Origin: Dellaglioa kimchii
GTDB taxonomy: Bacteria; Bacillota; Bacilli; Lactobacillales; Lactobacillaceae
NCBI RefSeq assembly: GCF_046115505.1
Contig: NZ_CP170736.1
Coordinates: 62,001-126,000 of the forward strand
Direction: 5' to 3'
DNA length: 64,000 nucleotides
Under the pieces are notes generated by a model, which was given only the letters and a program-made list of their open reading frames with translations, made no database searches and was not told the origin of the DNA. A program made the position numbers and the translations under genes. Shown one piece after another: positions 53,584 to 62,706 of this stretch (position 1 is the stretch's first letter; each line of letters begins with the position of its first letter).

Positions 53584-54219
53584 ATGAATAAAATAGTATT
53601 AAGCGCCTTTGTAACACTATTAGGTCTCTATATGACTGCATCTGAGGCAACGATTCAAGCGGCGAAAACTAATCGTGGTAGTGCGCAATCTGATTTGTCT
53701 ATGGATTTTCAATCTGGAGCAACAACAGTCGATTTTGCTTCTTCCCTTAGTTTCAATACAACTAAAATTGATTCGAATGATAAAAAAAGTTATGCCAAAG
53801 CACAAGATATGACAACAGGGGCTAGCACGCCCAATTATGTTCAAGTTTCAAACTTTAGCGGAACTGAAAATGGTTGGGTACTTGAAGCTAAACAGAGTCG
53901 CCAATTTGAATCTGAAGATACGCATAAATCGTTAACGGGTGCCTATCTCAGTTTCAGTAATGGTGAACTTGTTTCTATTTCTGCGGATAAAAAACCTGGA
54001 TTTTATAAGAAAAATTTTGATTTGTCTGTAGGGGCTAATAAAGTAGTCGTTGCCGCAAAAGGTGATGAAGGATATGGCACTTGGGTTTACCGTTTTGGGA
54101 ATGGGGCAACTAAAGGAAATAGTATCGCTTTGAATATTCCCCGCGAGGCAACTAAGATGACGGATGTCTATCGTAGTGAAATCACATGGTCATTAAATGA
54201 TGTGCCATCAAATGAATAA
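53584..54219 (+). CDS. WxL-domain surface protein (first, no Pro-rich linker)
   Basis: The 211-residue secreted protein has a signal peptide (MNKIVLSAFVTLLGLYMTAS, cleavage likely near IQA-AKT) and a WxL domain that carries both motifs, GWVLEAKQ (~100) and ITWSLNDVP at the C-terminus. WxL domains bind peptidoglycan non-covalently. Unlike the later small WxL proteins it lacks the PTDPT linker. The ATG at 53584 follows GGGAGAGGG; an upstream in-frame start at 53521 would break the signal peptide pattern. It overlaps the DUF916 gene. Confidence 0.88.
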   Translation: MNKIVLSAFVTLLGLYMTASEATIQAAKTNRGSAQSDLSMDFQSGATTVDFASSLSFNTTKIDSNDKKSYAKAQDMTTGASTPNYVQVSNFSGTENGWVLEAKQSRQFESEDTHKSLTGAYLSFSNGELVSISADKKPGFYKKNFDLSVGANKVVVAAKGDEGYGTWVYRFGNGATKGNSIALNIPREATKMTDVYRSEITWSLNDVPSNE

Positions 54220-55273
54220 TAATGAAATGATAACCACAACGTTTATTAAAAGATTCGGCTATTTATTTTTATTCAGCATTTTATTTTTATTCGGAGTGGG
54301 CATTAAGCAGGTTAATGCCAGCCAAGTTGACTTTTCTGTCCAACCTATGACATCTGACTATCAATTAGATAAGAAAAAAACTTATTTTGATTTAAAAGCA
54401 GCACCAGGAACTAAAACACAGCTGAAAATTAAGGTAGCTAATCTTATTGATAGATCATTAACATTTAAAGTCCTTATTAGAGATGCAACAACAAACTATA
54501 ATGGGGTTGTGGAGTACGCGGAATCACAAAGTAAAGTATTGTCCCAACAGCCGTTTTCAGTGGTAAAAGCAGTTACAGTTAATCAAAATAGGATAACTGT
54601 TCCTGCAAAAAGTGAAAAAATAGTTACTTTGGATGTTGCGTTACCCAATACGACTTTTGCAGGTGTCGTTGCGGGTGGTATATCGGTGATTGAAGACAAT
54701 GATGCTCAGTCTCAAACAAAGTCAGAACGAGCGGTTATTGATAATCGCTATTTATATACGACTGCGGTAATATTCCATGGAGAACAACCTGTAACTAGCG
54801 CACAAGTAAAATTAAAAACGGTTGATATCACACAAATTAATGCACGTAATGTGATTGCTGCGAGATTTGAAAATCAGAGCGCTATGTTTTTAAATAAAGT
54901 TCAAATAAATACACAAGTCAGACGGTTAGGTAGTTCGAAAGTATTATACCGAGCAAGTAATAAGGACATGCAAATTGCCCCAACCAGTGCGGTTACTTTT
55001 CCAATTCCATTAGCTGCTGGTGAATTACTAAAAAGTGGTACCTATGAACTTAGTGCAGAGATGATTTCTAAAAATCAAGCATGGTATTTTAAACAGAAAT
55101 TCATGGTAAGTGGATCAAAAGCAAGAATATTGAATGAGAAGGATATTACAATCGATCAAACGAATTACTGGATCTATTGGATATTACTCTTGTTCTTACT
55201 GATAATCGTTAATGTTTTCGTTATATTATGGATTAATCGAAGATTAAAAAGAAAGTACCAACAAAAAAATTAA
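54212..55273 (+). CDS. DUF916/DUF3324 WxL-associated membrane protein
   Basis: The protein has a signal peptide (FGYLFLFSILFLFGVGIK), an N-terminal DUF916 domain (QVDFSVQPMTSDYQ ... YFDLKAAPGTKTQLKIKV), a DUF3324 domain (~170-300) and a C-terminal membrane helix (~320-345, IYWILLLFLLIIVNVFVILW) with a basic tail. Such proteins always accompany WxL proteins; the two domains bind WxL partners and peptidoglycan. Start is uncertain: ATGs at 54197, 54200, 54212 and 54227 are in frame, all without a good binding site, so translation is probably coupled to the preceding gene. Confidence 0.88.
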   Translation: MNNNEMITTTFIKRFGYLFLFSILFLFGVGIKQVNASQVDFSVQPMTSDYQLDKKKTYFDLKAAPGTKTQLKIKVANLIDRSLTFKVLIRDATTNYNGVVEYAESQSKVLSQQPFSVVKAVTVNQNRITVPAKSEKIVTLDVALPNTTFAGVVAGGISVIEDNDAQSQTKSERAVIDNRYLYTTAVIFHGEQPVTSAQVKLKTVDITQINARNVIAARFENQSAMFLNKVQINTQVRRLGSSKVLYRASNKDMQIAPTSAVTFPIPLAAGELLKSGTYELSAEMISKNQAWYFKQKFMVSGSKARILNEKDITIDQTNYWIYWILLLFLLIIVNVFVILWINRRLKRKYQQKN

Positions 55274-55285
55274 AAGATTTAAATG

Positions 55286-55334
55286 AAAAGTTATTAACTA
55301 AGGGTTGTTGTCCTTTAAGTAATAACTTTTTTTA
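55286..55334 (+). terminator. Terminator after DUF916/DUF3324 gene
   Basis: AAAAGTTATTA / TAATAACTTTT stem with an inner imperfect stem and T run. Confidence 0.8.
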
Positions 55335-55406
55335 TTTTCAAATATTTTAAAAAAAGGGAAAAAATAGATTTAACATCGTGCACCATTGAAGATACAATGT
55401 GTACAT
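55334..55406 (+). repeat. Duplicated promoter block, copy 1
   Basis: About 65 of 73 bases match 58283-58355 without gaps. It holds TTTAAC (55369-55374), 18-bp spacer, TACAAT (55393-55398), preceded by ATATTTTAAAAAAA. The downstream untranslated leader is about 150 bases. Confidence 0.85.
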
Positions 55407-55443
55407 AATAATTGTAAATGTAGCATATACATATTGTATCTTC
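55388..55443. repeat. Inverted repeat with 19-bp arms over the -10 region
   Basis: GAAGATACAATGTGTACAT (55388-55406) and ATATACATATTGTATCTTC (55425-55443) pair with two imperfect positions around 18 bases. The left arm contains the -10 TACAAT. The right arm carries TACAAT on the minus strand with TTAACT 16 bp upstream. The paralogous promoter at 58.3 kb lacks the right arm. Confidence 0.8.
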
Positions 55444-55556
55444 ACTTTACTAAAAGTTAATGGAAATTGTTAGAAAAATAGGGGATGACAATGACTTAAC
55501 GATATGAAAGTAAGATCAAATAAATAAGATAATTAAGTGTTAGAGAGGGATAAAAG

Positions 55557-58055
55557 ATGAGAGAACATAACAGTAAAAAAAAAGAATGGATTTCAGCAAC
55601 ACTTATGACAAGTGCCATTTTTGCAGGATTGTTTGCTGGGGGGGGCAGTCATAGGGAACCTAGTGTATTTGCTCAAACGGACGAGAGCAGTATGTTAAGT
55701 GAATCATCAGATAAAGCCGCAAGCGAATCAGGAAAAAAAGCGATATCAAGTTACTTTTTAAAGACTAAATCAATCACAATAAAAAAAAGTGAATCAAAAA
55801 TAAAAGCTAAACCGTCAGCAAAAGCTAAACTAAGTACTAGAGCAGCTGGGTACGTTGGACCAGCAAACGATGTAATACCTCAAAGTTCATGGGATACAAC
55901 AAAAGATTATGCAGCGGAGTCAGCAACGGCGTTTGTTTCACAATCTGGGAGGACTGATAGACCTGATGACCCAGTTATGTATTTTGGAAATAGCATTGAA
56001 CCATTTCAGCCTAGTGAACTAACTAATAATAATGATGCTGATAGTAATAATCTATCATCTTGGTCACATACGTATACTACCGGAAAGAATCCACGACCTT
56101 CAATTATACATGGGCTAATTAGAGATAACCAAATGGCTCGAAAGTATAGAGCAAACGAATCTGACCCAGTGATGGCTTTTTCTGGTATTGAGGGTGGTAT
56201 TCGAGATAAGTCAATTACTGATTATCATCTTTATAAAAATCACACAAATACCGGATTTAAGGCAACTATGTATGATACTAGTTACAAGGTTAGTTACACT
56301 TTTGAGTCAGTCTATAGTAATAGGGGTGGTGTCTACCGCTATTTTAGTATTACAAATAATGATTCAGTTCAACACCAAATTGGCGCTATGGAAGTGAATG
56401 ATACTTATGTAGATTCTGATAAAGTAAGATTATATAGTCTTGGGCCTAATGCTGGATTTAACATGCTCGGGACTGAGTTTGGTGGCATTCATTCTTTAAG
56501 TCTACGATTAAATGATCCTGTAACTGAAGCTAGATTAGGTGGATGGACAAATTATACAGCTGGCCTTCAAACTCGGATTATGGATTCTGGAAATCTACCT
56601 TATTACTTTACTGGAACAACCGGATTAACGGGAACTGGGAAAGAAAGTCTGGCAGCAGGTAAAGATATATCAGTTGTTAATATTAAAGATCCTGGGCTTA
56701 TGCCAGCTTACAGTAATAATGCGTATGCTATGAAGGCTAATGCAGTGGCATTAGTACCAGGTGCAACACTTGTTAATGGGTCATATCTCACTTATAAGCA
56801 AGGGACACCTAGTGCTGCTCCTGTCGCAACCGTTAAAACGGCAACAATAAATGGTTATAGTGATCAAAAAAGTGTCGTAATTACGGGATCTGTTTCTGAT
56901 GCAGATGATACAAAAGGTAACATTGAAATCGGGTATCCTGATGGAACATCAGAAAAGACGCCTTATGACACTAAACAAGCTTATTCAGCCCCAGTTGATA
57001 TGTCTAGATTGAGTCCAGGTAAGAATGAACTATTAGTTACGGCAATTGATCCAGGTAATAACCGTCAAGAAAAACCAGTTACTGTAACTGTTAATGTATT
57101 TAAGTTAGGTGCAACTGCTATTCCACAAACGATTGCGGCTGGCGATACAGTTAAGACAGGTGAAACAGACTTAATTAATAATTTAACAATTATTAATCAA
57201 CCAACAGTTAATGCACATACCTTAAAAATAGATACAACAAATCCATCAGGTAAGCCACTTATTAATACAAAGGCGGGCTATTACATTCAAGATATGCTTT
57301 TAACAGATACAGTCGTTAAGCCAAATGAGATTGCAAAAGTAGCTGTACCCGTTACTGTAACTGATAGTGATACTGCATTTGACAAAACTTCAGCTCTCTA
57401 TGCCAAGGGATTTGACGTGAAACAAGTAGATATTCAAAAATTAACAACTACTGAGTTGAATACATTCATTCTAAAGACTAGTGAAGCGAAGAGTTGGTTG
57501 GTAACTACCGGTGCTGAATCAAAAGTAAGCGTTGCGTCAACAACGCTTAAACCAACTTCAATTGTTGGCAGTTATCAAGCAGTTATTAAAAATTCAAATG
57601 GTTTAACAAAAACAATTAATATAGGAGTTACAGGTGGGTTAAAAATTACATCAGCACCTACCGCAACTGACTATGGTTCTTCCAGTGGCGTGATGTTACC
57701 TTACAGCGGAGAAAATTTTGAGCTCCAACGTAGTGATTCTAGTACCAATAGCAGTGTGGATATTTCTAATACAGGTAAACAAGCTTGGACGTTAACTGCT
57801 CGACTTACAAAACCGTTAACAAATAGTAATAATGATAAATTAACTGGTATTTTCGAGTATGTCAATTCAGCTAATGGTGTACAAGATATAGAATCAAATA
57901 GTGCAGAAGTTGGTTCAGGTCAATCTGAGGCAACTCAAGAAGTCCGTTGGGATAAAGACAAAGGAATTATCGCTCAACTTAACGGAGGTAATACCTCACT
58001 TAAAGCTGGAGCCTATACTGGGGAAATAACGTGGACACTAGAGGATACGCCTTAA
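55557..58055 (+). CDS. Large WxL-domain surface protein, paralog 1
   Basis: The 832-residue secreted protein has an unusual long signal (EHNSKKKEWISATLMTSAIF ... AGLFAGGG, cleavage perhaps after VFA). A Ser/Lys-rich stalk (~40-95), a large all-beta N-terminal region (~105-410), an Ig-like region (~425-510, with VVITGSVSDADD), further beta modules, and a C-terminal WxL domain follow (AWTLTARL near 740; GEITWTLEDTP at the end). No LPXTG motif. Closely related to the next gene, even in the leader. A G8 tract is in the signal-peptide codons. Binding target unknown; an adhesin-like role is inferred. Confidence 0.88.
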   Translation: MREHNSKKKEWISATLMTSAIFAGLFAGGGSHREPSVFAQTDESSMLSESSDKAASESGKKAISSYFLKTKSITIKKSESKIKAKPSAKAKLSTRAAGYVGPANDVIPQSSWDTTKDYAAESATAFVSQSGRTDRPDDPVMYFGNSIEPFQPSELTNNNDADSNNLSSWSHTYTTGKNPRPSIIHGLIRDNQMARKYRANESDPVMAFSGIEGGIRDKSITDYHLYKNHTNTGFKATMYDTSYKVSYTFESVYSNRGGVYRYFSITNNDSVQHQIGAMEVNDTYVDSDKVRLYSLGPNAGFNMLGTEFGGIHSLSLRLNDPVTEARLGGWTNYTAGLQTRIMDSGNLPYYFTGTTGLTGTGKESLAAGKDISVVNIKDPGLMPAYSNNAYAMKANAVALVPGATLVNGSYLTYKQGTPSAAPVATVKTATINGYSDQKSVVITGSVSDADDTKGNIEIGYPDGTSEKTPYDTKQAYSAPVDMSRLSPGKNELLVTAIDPGNNRQEKPVTVTVNVFKLGATAIPQTIAAGDTVKTGETDLINNLTIINQPTVNAHTLKIDTTNPSGKPLINTKAGYYIQDMLLTDTVVKPNEIAKVAVPVTVTDSDTAFDKTSALYAKGFDVKQVDIQKLTTTELNTFILKTSEAKSWLVTTGAESKVSVASTTLKPTSIVGSYQAVIKNSNGLTKTINIGVTGGLKITSAPTATDYGSSSGVMLPYSGENFELQRSDSSTNSSVDISNTGKQAWTLTARLTKPLTNSNNDKLTGIFEYVNSANGVQDIESNSAEVGSGQSEATQEVRWDKDKGIIAQLNGGNTSLKAGAYTGEITWTLEDTP
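55638..55645 (+). repeat. G8 homopolymer in signal-peptide codons
   Basis: Eight Gs followed by C. One added G gives the downstream frame CAG TCA TAG, an immediate stop; one lost G leads to TAA within about 20 codons. Confidence 0.9.
57150..57377 (+). repeat. Near-identical 228-bp segment shared with paralog 2 (copy 1)
   Basis: Only about six base differences from 60150-60377, exactly 3000 bp away, whereas the N-terminal halves of the two genes are clearly diverged. Confidence 0.8.
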
Positions 58056-58282
58056 TATTTAAGTTTCTAGTTTAATCGTAAATGATTGGAATATTTTCAG
58101 CGGATTAATGATGAATTAACTAACAATCCAAAACGATAGTAAATCCATATCAATACTGTTAAGTATTGATATGGATTTTTTTAATAAAAATTAATGATAA
58201 CTAAATTTTATTCGTATTTTAGTGTCTTAATAACTTTCGTTTTATGATGAGATAAAACTTATGAACAATTATGATTTATTTA
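58056..58282 (+). other. Spacer between large WxL paralogs
   Basis: Apart from the terminator at 58141-58182 I see no gene or clear signal; the sequence is AT-rich and non-coding. The duplicated promoter block follows. Confidence 0.6.
58141..58182 (+). terminator. Terminator after large WxL paralog 1
   Basis: Perfect stem AAATCCATATCAATACT / AGTATTGATATGGATTT with loop GTTA, then Ts. Confidence 0.92.
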
Positions 58283-58355
58283 ATTTTCAAATATTTTAAA
58301 AAAAACAAAAAATTTGATTTAACATCGTACACCATTGAAGATATAATATGTACAT
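58283..58355 (+). repeat. Duplicated promoter block, copy 2
   Basis: Matches 55334-55406. It has TTTAAC (58318-58323), 18-bp spacer and a consensus TATAAT (58342-58347) where copy 1 has TACAAT. The leader to the start codon is about 190 bases and shows further patchy similarity to copy 1 (AAAAGTTAAT-GAAATTG). Confidence 0.85.
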
Positions 58356-58544
58356 GTTAATCGAAGACAAAAAAAGTACAGGTTGAGAGTTAACTTTGCT
58401 AAAAGGCGTATTTAATAAAAGTTAATAGAAATTGCTAGATAAATAGCGGATAGTAATGAATTGGCAATAGGTTAGTGAAATCAAATAGACTAAATTAATA
58501 AAATAATTAATAAGTTAAAAGTAAGGATTGGGGAGGGCTAAAAA

Positions 58545-61070
58545 ATGAGAGAGTATAAAAACAGAAAAAAAGAATGGGTTTCAGCAACAATCATGACAAG
58601 TGCCGTTTTTGCAGGATTGTTGGCTGGGGGGGCCAGTCATAGAGAACCTAATGTGTTTGCTAAAACTGATGAGAGCAGTATGTCAAGCGAATCATCAGAT
58701 GAAACATCAAGCAAGTTAACGATTAAAGAATCAAGTGAATTAGAAAAAAAGGTCTTATTAAGTGAATCTGTAGAAAATAAATCAAAAATAAAAGCTAAAT
58801 CATCAGAAAAAACTAAACTAAGTACTAGATCCGTTACGAGAGCAGCTGGATATATTGGACCAACAAAAGATGTATTTCCTGATGATTATTGGGATACAAC
58901 AAAAGATTATGCAGCGGAGTCAGCAACGGCGTTTGTTTCACAGTCGGGTTCACAGAATAAACCTGGCGAACCTGTATTATATTTTGGAAATAAATATTTT
59001 CCTTTTCAAATGAATGAGTTATTAAATAATGATCCCGTCAGTGGCTCTAATAAGCCTGGTTGGGCCTATATGTTTGATACTGGAATAAATCCTGTTCCAA
59101 GGAAATCATATGGAATTATTATTAATAATAGTGTCCCAGGTAATCGTGGATACGGGTTGGTATCATCCTATTCATCAATTCCTTATACAATTGAATCTGC
59201 AGTTAAAGGTAAGGATATCACTGGATATCAACTTTTTAAAAATAAAACTGGTACTGGATTTAAGGCAATTATGTATGATACAAAGTATAAGTTAAGTTAT
59301 ACGTTTGAGGAAGTTTATGATGCTAGTGGCGGTGTTTATAGCTATTTTAGTATTACTAACAATGACACAACGGCTCGCGCAGTTGGAGCTATTGAGGGCG
59401 TCGATACATTTGTTGATGAGGATGCTGTTACCATTGAAAGCTTAGGCCCTGATGAAGGATTCAAAATGGTTGGGTCAGCACATAGTTTAAATTTCAAATT
59501 AAATGATCCAAGAAATAATACCAAATTAGGTGGATGGACAAATTACACAGGCGGAGATATACCAAATGTTACGAATACTGGTCATTTAAATAATTATTTC
59601 AATGGTGGTGCACTTGGAACTGGAATGGAAAAATCACCACATAATAAAATTATTGCCGTTTCAGATATTAAGAATCCAGATAACCCATTTAAAGGCGATA
59701 GTGGGTTCATAATAAAAGCTAATCCGAAAACTTTGGAACCAGGAGGAACACTCGTAACGGGTTCTTATCAAACATATAAGGAAGCTGTTGCACCTGATGC
59801 AAGTGTAAAAGAACAAACGATTAATGCTTATACAAGTCAAACTAATAGACCTAAAATTTTAGGAACGGTTTTAGATAAGGATGGCAGTAAAGGTTATATT
59901 CAAATTACCTATCCAGATGGGTCAACGTCAGGAACAACAGAGAATGTGTACGACACAGGTAAGGTAGATACTAGTGCTGATTATAGTGCAAACATTGACA
60001 CTTCTAAATTAAAATTGGGTTCAAATAAGATAATAGTGACAGCTGTTGACGATAGTGAAGTAGAACAGTTAAAACCTGTTACGGTAACAGTTAACCTTTA
60101 CAAATTAGGTGCAACTGCTATCCCACAAACAATCAAAGTTGGTGATGCGGTTAAGACAGGTGAAACAGACTTAATTAATAATTTAACAATTATTAATCAA
60201 CCAACAGTTAATGCACATACCTTAAAAATTGATGCAACAAATCCATCAGGCAAGCCACTTATTAATACAAAGGCGGGCTTTTACATCCAAGATATGCTTT
60301 TAACAGATACAGTCGTTAAGCCAAATGAAATTGCAAAAGTAGCTGTACCCGTTACTGTAACTGATAGTGATACTGCAACTGATAAAGTCTCTGCCCTTTA
60401 TGCAAAAGGGTTTGGCGTAAAGCAAGTAGATATTCAAAAATTAACAACTGATGAGTTGACTGCATTAATTATGAAAACTAGTGAAGCTAAAGGCTGGTTG
60501 TTAGCAACTGGTGCTGAATCTAAAGTAAGCGTTGATTCAACGACACTTAAGCAAGCTTCAACTGATGGTATCTATCAGGCAGTTATCAAAAATTCGGATG
60601 GTTTAAAAAAGACCATCAACATTGAAGTTACAGGTGGATTGAAAATTACAGAAGGACCTGGGGCAACTAATTACGGTTCTTTTTTAGGTGTTACGTTACC
60701 TTACAGTGGAGAAGACTTTAAAGTTCAACGTAGTGACCCTGACCCTCATGTTAATAGCGTACAAGTTTCTAACGCGGGTAAACAAGCTTGGACCTTAACA
60801 GCTCAACTTACAACACCGTTAACGGAGCACAACGATGCTAATGTTAAGTTAAATGGTGTATTGACATATATAGATGCATCTGGTCAATCACAAGATATAG
60901 AATCAAATAGTGCAGAAGTTGGTTCAGGGCAATCTGAGGTAACTCAAGAAGTAAGTTGGGCAAGCGACAAAGGAATTATCGTTCAACTTAATGGAAAGAA
61001 CCCTTCGCTTAAAGCAGGGGACTATACAGGGGAACTAACATGGACGTTAGCGGATACGCCACATTCATAA
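58545..61070 (+). CDS. Large WxL-domain surface protein, paralog 2
   Basis: The 841-residue secreted protein has the same plan as paralog 1: N-terminal signal with EWVSATIMTSAVFAGLLAGG, Ser/Lys stalk, beta region beginning YIGPTKDVFPDDYWDTTKDY, Ig-like region, and C-terminal WxL domain (AWTLTAQL near 745; GELTWTLADTPHS). The receptor-like N-terminal region differs markedly from paralog 1 while the middle is almost identical. G7 tract in the signal codons. GGGGAGGGC precedes the ATG. It has its own promoter. Confidence 0.88.
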   Translation: MREYKNRKKEWVSATIMTSAVFAGLLAGGASHREPNVFAKTDESSMSSESSDETSSKLTIKESSELEKKVLLSESVENKSKIKAKSSEKTKLSTRSVTRAAGYIGPTKDVFPDDYWDTTKDYAAESATAFVSQSGSQNKPGEPVLYFGNKYFPFQMNELLNNDPVSGSNKPGWAYMFDTGINPVPRKSYGIIINNSVPGNRGYGLVSSYSSIPYTIESAVKGKDITGYQLFKNKTGTGFKAIMYDTKYKLSYTFEEVYDASGGVYSYFSITNNDTTARAVGAIEGVDTFVDEDAVTIESLGPDEGFKMVGSAHSLNFKLNDPRNNTKLGGWTNYTGGDIPNVTNTGHLNNYFNGGALGTGMEKSPHNKIIAVSDIKNPDNPFKGDSGFIIKANPKTLEPGGTLVTGSYQTYKEAVAPDASVKEQTINAYTSQTNRPKILGTVLDKDGSKGYIQITYPDGSTSGTTENVYDTGKVDTSADYSANIDTSKLKLGSNKIIVTAVDDSEVEQLKPVTVTVNLYKLGATAIPQTIKVGDAVKTGETDLINNLTIINQPTVNAHTLKIDATNPSGKPLINTKAGFYIQDMLLTDTVVKPNEIAKVAVPVTVTDSDTATDKVSALYAKGFGVKQVDIQKLTTDELTALIMKTSEAKGWLLATGAESKVSVDSTTLKQASTDGIYQAVIKNSDGLKKTINIEVTGGLKITEGPGATNYGSFLGVTLPYSGEDFKVQRSDPDPHVNSVQVSNAGKQAWTLTAQLTTPLTEHNDANVKLNGVLTYIDASGQSQDIESNSAEVGSGQSEVTQEVSWASDKGIIVQLNGKNPSLKAGDYTGELTWTLADTPHS
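58626..58632 (+). repeat. G7 homopolymer in signal-peptide codons
   Basis: Seven Gs then CC, at the position matching the G8 tract of paralog 1. One added G again leads to CAG TCA TAG. Confidence 0.88.
60150..60377 (+). repeat. Near-identical 228-bp segment shared with paralog 1 (copy 2)
   Basis: See copy 1 at 57150-57377; encodes KTGETDLINNLTIINQPTVN and following residues. Confidence 0.8.
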
Positions 61071-61149
61071 ACCTTGTTTAATTAATGTTAATCGTTAGCA
61101 TATTGCTAATATTAAAAACTACCAAAATCTTACGAGGGGAGAAAATACG

Positions 61150-61863
61150 ATGCTAAAAAGAAGTACGATTATGGGGATTCTTTTAGGAAGCATGGTACCT
61201 GTTGGTTTCGCCGTAACGCAAGTTTCAGCAAGCGATATAGTGGGCTATCAATCGCATGCGACTATTGAGTTAGTTGGAAGTACTGATGAAACACGACCTG
61301 TTAATCCAATTAATCCGACGGATCCGGTAAAACCAGTTAGACCTGTTAATCCGGGGACGCCAGGTCCATTATCGATTGATTACGTTTCGAACTTACAATT
61401 CAGTCAACAAAAAATTTCTGGCAAAGATAGTGTTTATTATGCACAACTTGACCAGTTAGCTGATAAGAACGGTAAAGTCGGAGATTATCCAAACTATGTT
61501 CAGATAACGGATAACCGTGGGTCAAACGCAGGGTGGAAATTAACCGTTGCACAGACCAATCCATTTATGAATGGTAAAAATAAATTAGATGGAACGGTTA
61601 TCACGTTGATGAATGGTGTTGTTAATGGTAGTAACCTGCATAGACCAACGGATAGTCAAGCAGCAATTAAGCCAGATGGTAAGGCAGTTACTGTGATGAC
61701 AGCTAAGTTGGACAATGGTATGGGGACCTGGACGGATCGTTTTGGTAAAGATAATACAGCTGCTCAACAAAGTATTTCATTGTTTGTTCCAGCTGAGTCG
61801 AAAAAAGTAGCAGGGGCTTATAAGTCTGAACTAACATGGACTTTGACAGATGCTAAACTATAA
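61150..61863 (+). CDS. Small WxL-domain protein A
   Basis: The 237-residue secreted protein has a signal peptide ending near VSAS-D, a Pro-rich linker (PINPTDPVKPVRPVNPGTPG) and a WxL domain beginning PLSIDYVSNLQFS. Motifs are GWKLTVAQ and ELTWTLTDAKL. GAGGGGAG precedes the ATG. It starts 79 bases after large paralog 2, with no terminator seen between, so read-through is possible. Confidence 0.9.
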   Translation: MLKRSTIMGILLGSMVPVGFAVTQVSASDIVGYQSHATIELVGSTDETRPVNPINPTDPVKPVRPVNPGTPGPLSIDYVSNLQFSQQKISGKDSVYYAQLDQLADKNGKVGDYPNYVQITDNRGSNAGWKLTVAQTNPFMNGKNKLDGTVITLMNGVVNGSNLHRPTDSQAAIKPDGKAVTVMTAKLDNGMGTWTDRFGKDNTAAQQSISLFVPAESKKVAGAYKSELTWTLTDAKL

Positions 61864-61890
61864 AAAAAGAGATTAGGGGAAATATATATT

Positions 61891-62652
61891 ATGAAAAAAA
61901 CAAATAAATTATTATTCGCTGCATTACTTGGATTAGGTATTACAGGAACGGCTGCTACAACGGCTAACGCATCAGAAACAAAAGATTATGTATCACATGG
62001 TAACGTTGAATTGACTAAAAATGATGGAGCAACAGACCCTGGTATTACTGATCCAACAGATCCAGGACATACTGTTGATCCAACAGACCCTACAAATCCA
62101 ACAAATCCAGGAACTGGTGGCCCATTAGCAATTGATTATGTTTCTAACTTTAACTTTGGTGCACAAAAGATGTCAGGTAACAACGAAACATATGACTCTC
62201 AATTAGTGACAGTTAAAGACGCATCCGGAGCTGATAAAGATCTTGCAAACTTCTTACAAGTTTCAGATAACCGTGGAACAGTAGCAGGTTGGAAACTTAC
62301 TGTTCAACAAGCAAAAGCATTTACAAGCGAAACAACAAAATCAGAATTAGATGGGACAACAATTACGTTATCTAATCCTGAAGCAACTAATGCTGATAAT
62401 AACGCAACAAAACCAAAACCATCAACTTTAACGGATGGCGTTGACATTTCAGCTGCATCAGGGGACAAAGTTGTTATGCAAGCTAAAGATGGTGAAGGTT
62501 CTGGTACATGGTCTGAATCCTTTGGTAACGCAACAACAGATGCTGCTAAAGCTAAAGCTTCTGTTAAATTAGCTATCCCTGGTGATAGTAAAAAAGTTGC
62601 AGAAAAATACACATCAGATATTACATGGACACTTACAGACGCTAACTTATAA
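61891..62652 (+). CDS. Small WxL-domain protein B
   Basis: The 253-residue secreted protein has signal peptide KLLFAALLGLGITGTAATTA (cleavage near NAS-E), linker of DPT/NPT repeats, and WxL domain from PLAIDYVSNFNFG with GWKLTVQQ and DITWTLTDANL. AGGGGAAA precedes the ATG. It lies 27 bases after protein A; a single mRNA is likely. Confidence 0.9.
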   Translation: MKKTNKLLFAALLGLGITGTAATTANASETKDYVSHGNVELTKNDGATDPGITDPTDPGHTVDPTDPTNPTNPGTGGPLAIDYVSNFNFGAQKMSGNNETYDSQLVTVKDASGADKDLANFLQVSDNRGTVAGWKLTVQQAKAFTSETTKSELDGTTITLSNPEATNADNNATKPKPSTLTDGVDISAASGDKVVMQAKDGEGSGTWSESFGNATTDAAKAKASVKLAIPGDSKKVAEKYTSDITWTLTDANL

Positions 62653-62706
62653 GATTTAAATTAGTCAATAAAAAATAAAAAAGGTTATATAAAGGGGAAA
62701 TAAATT

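Noticed and set aside
55388..55443. Invertible promoter flanked by recombinase sites
   Set aside because: The segment between the arms is only 18 bp and contains no promoter that would be turned; no recombinase gene is in the window. Kept instead as a dyad of unknown role.
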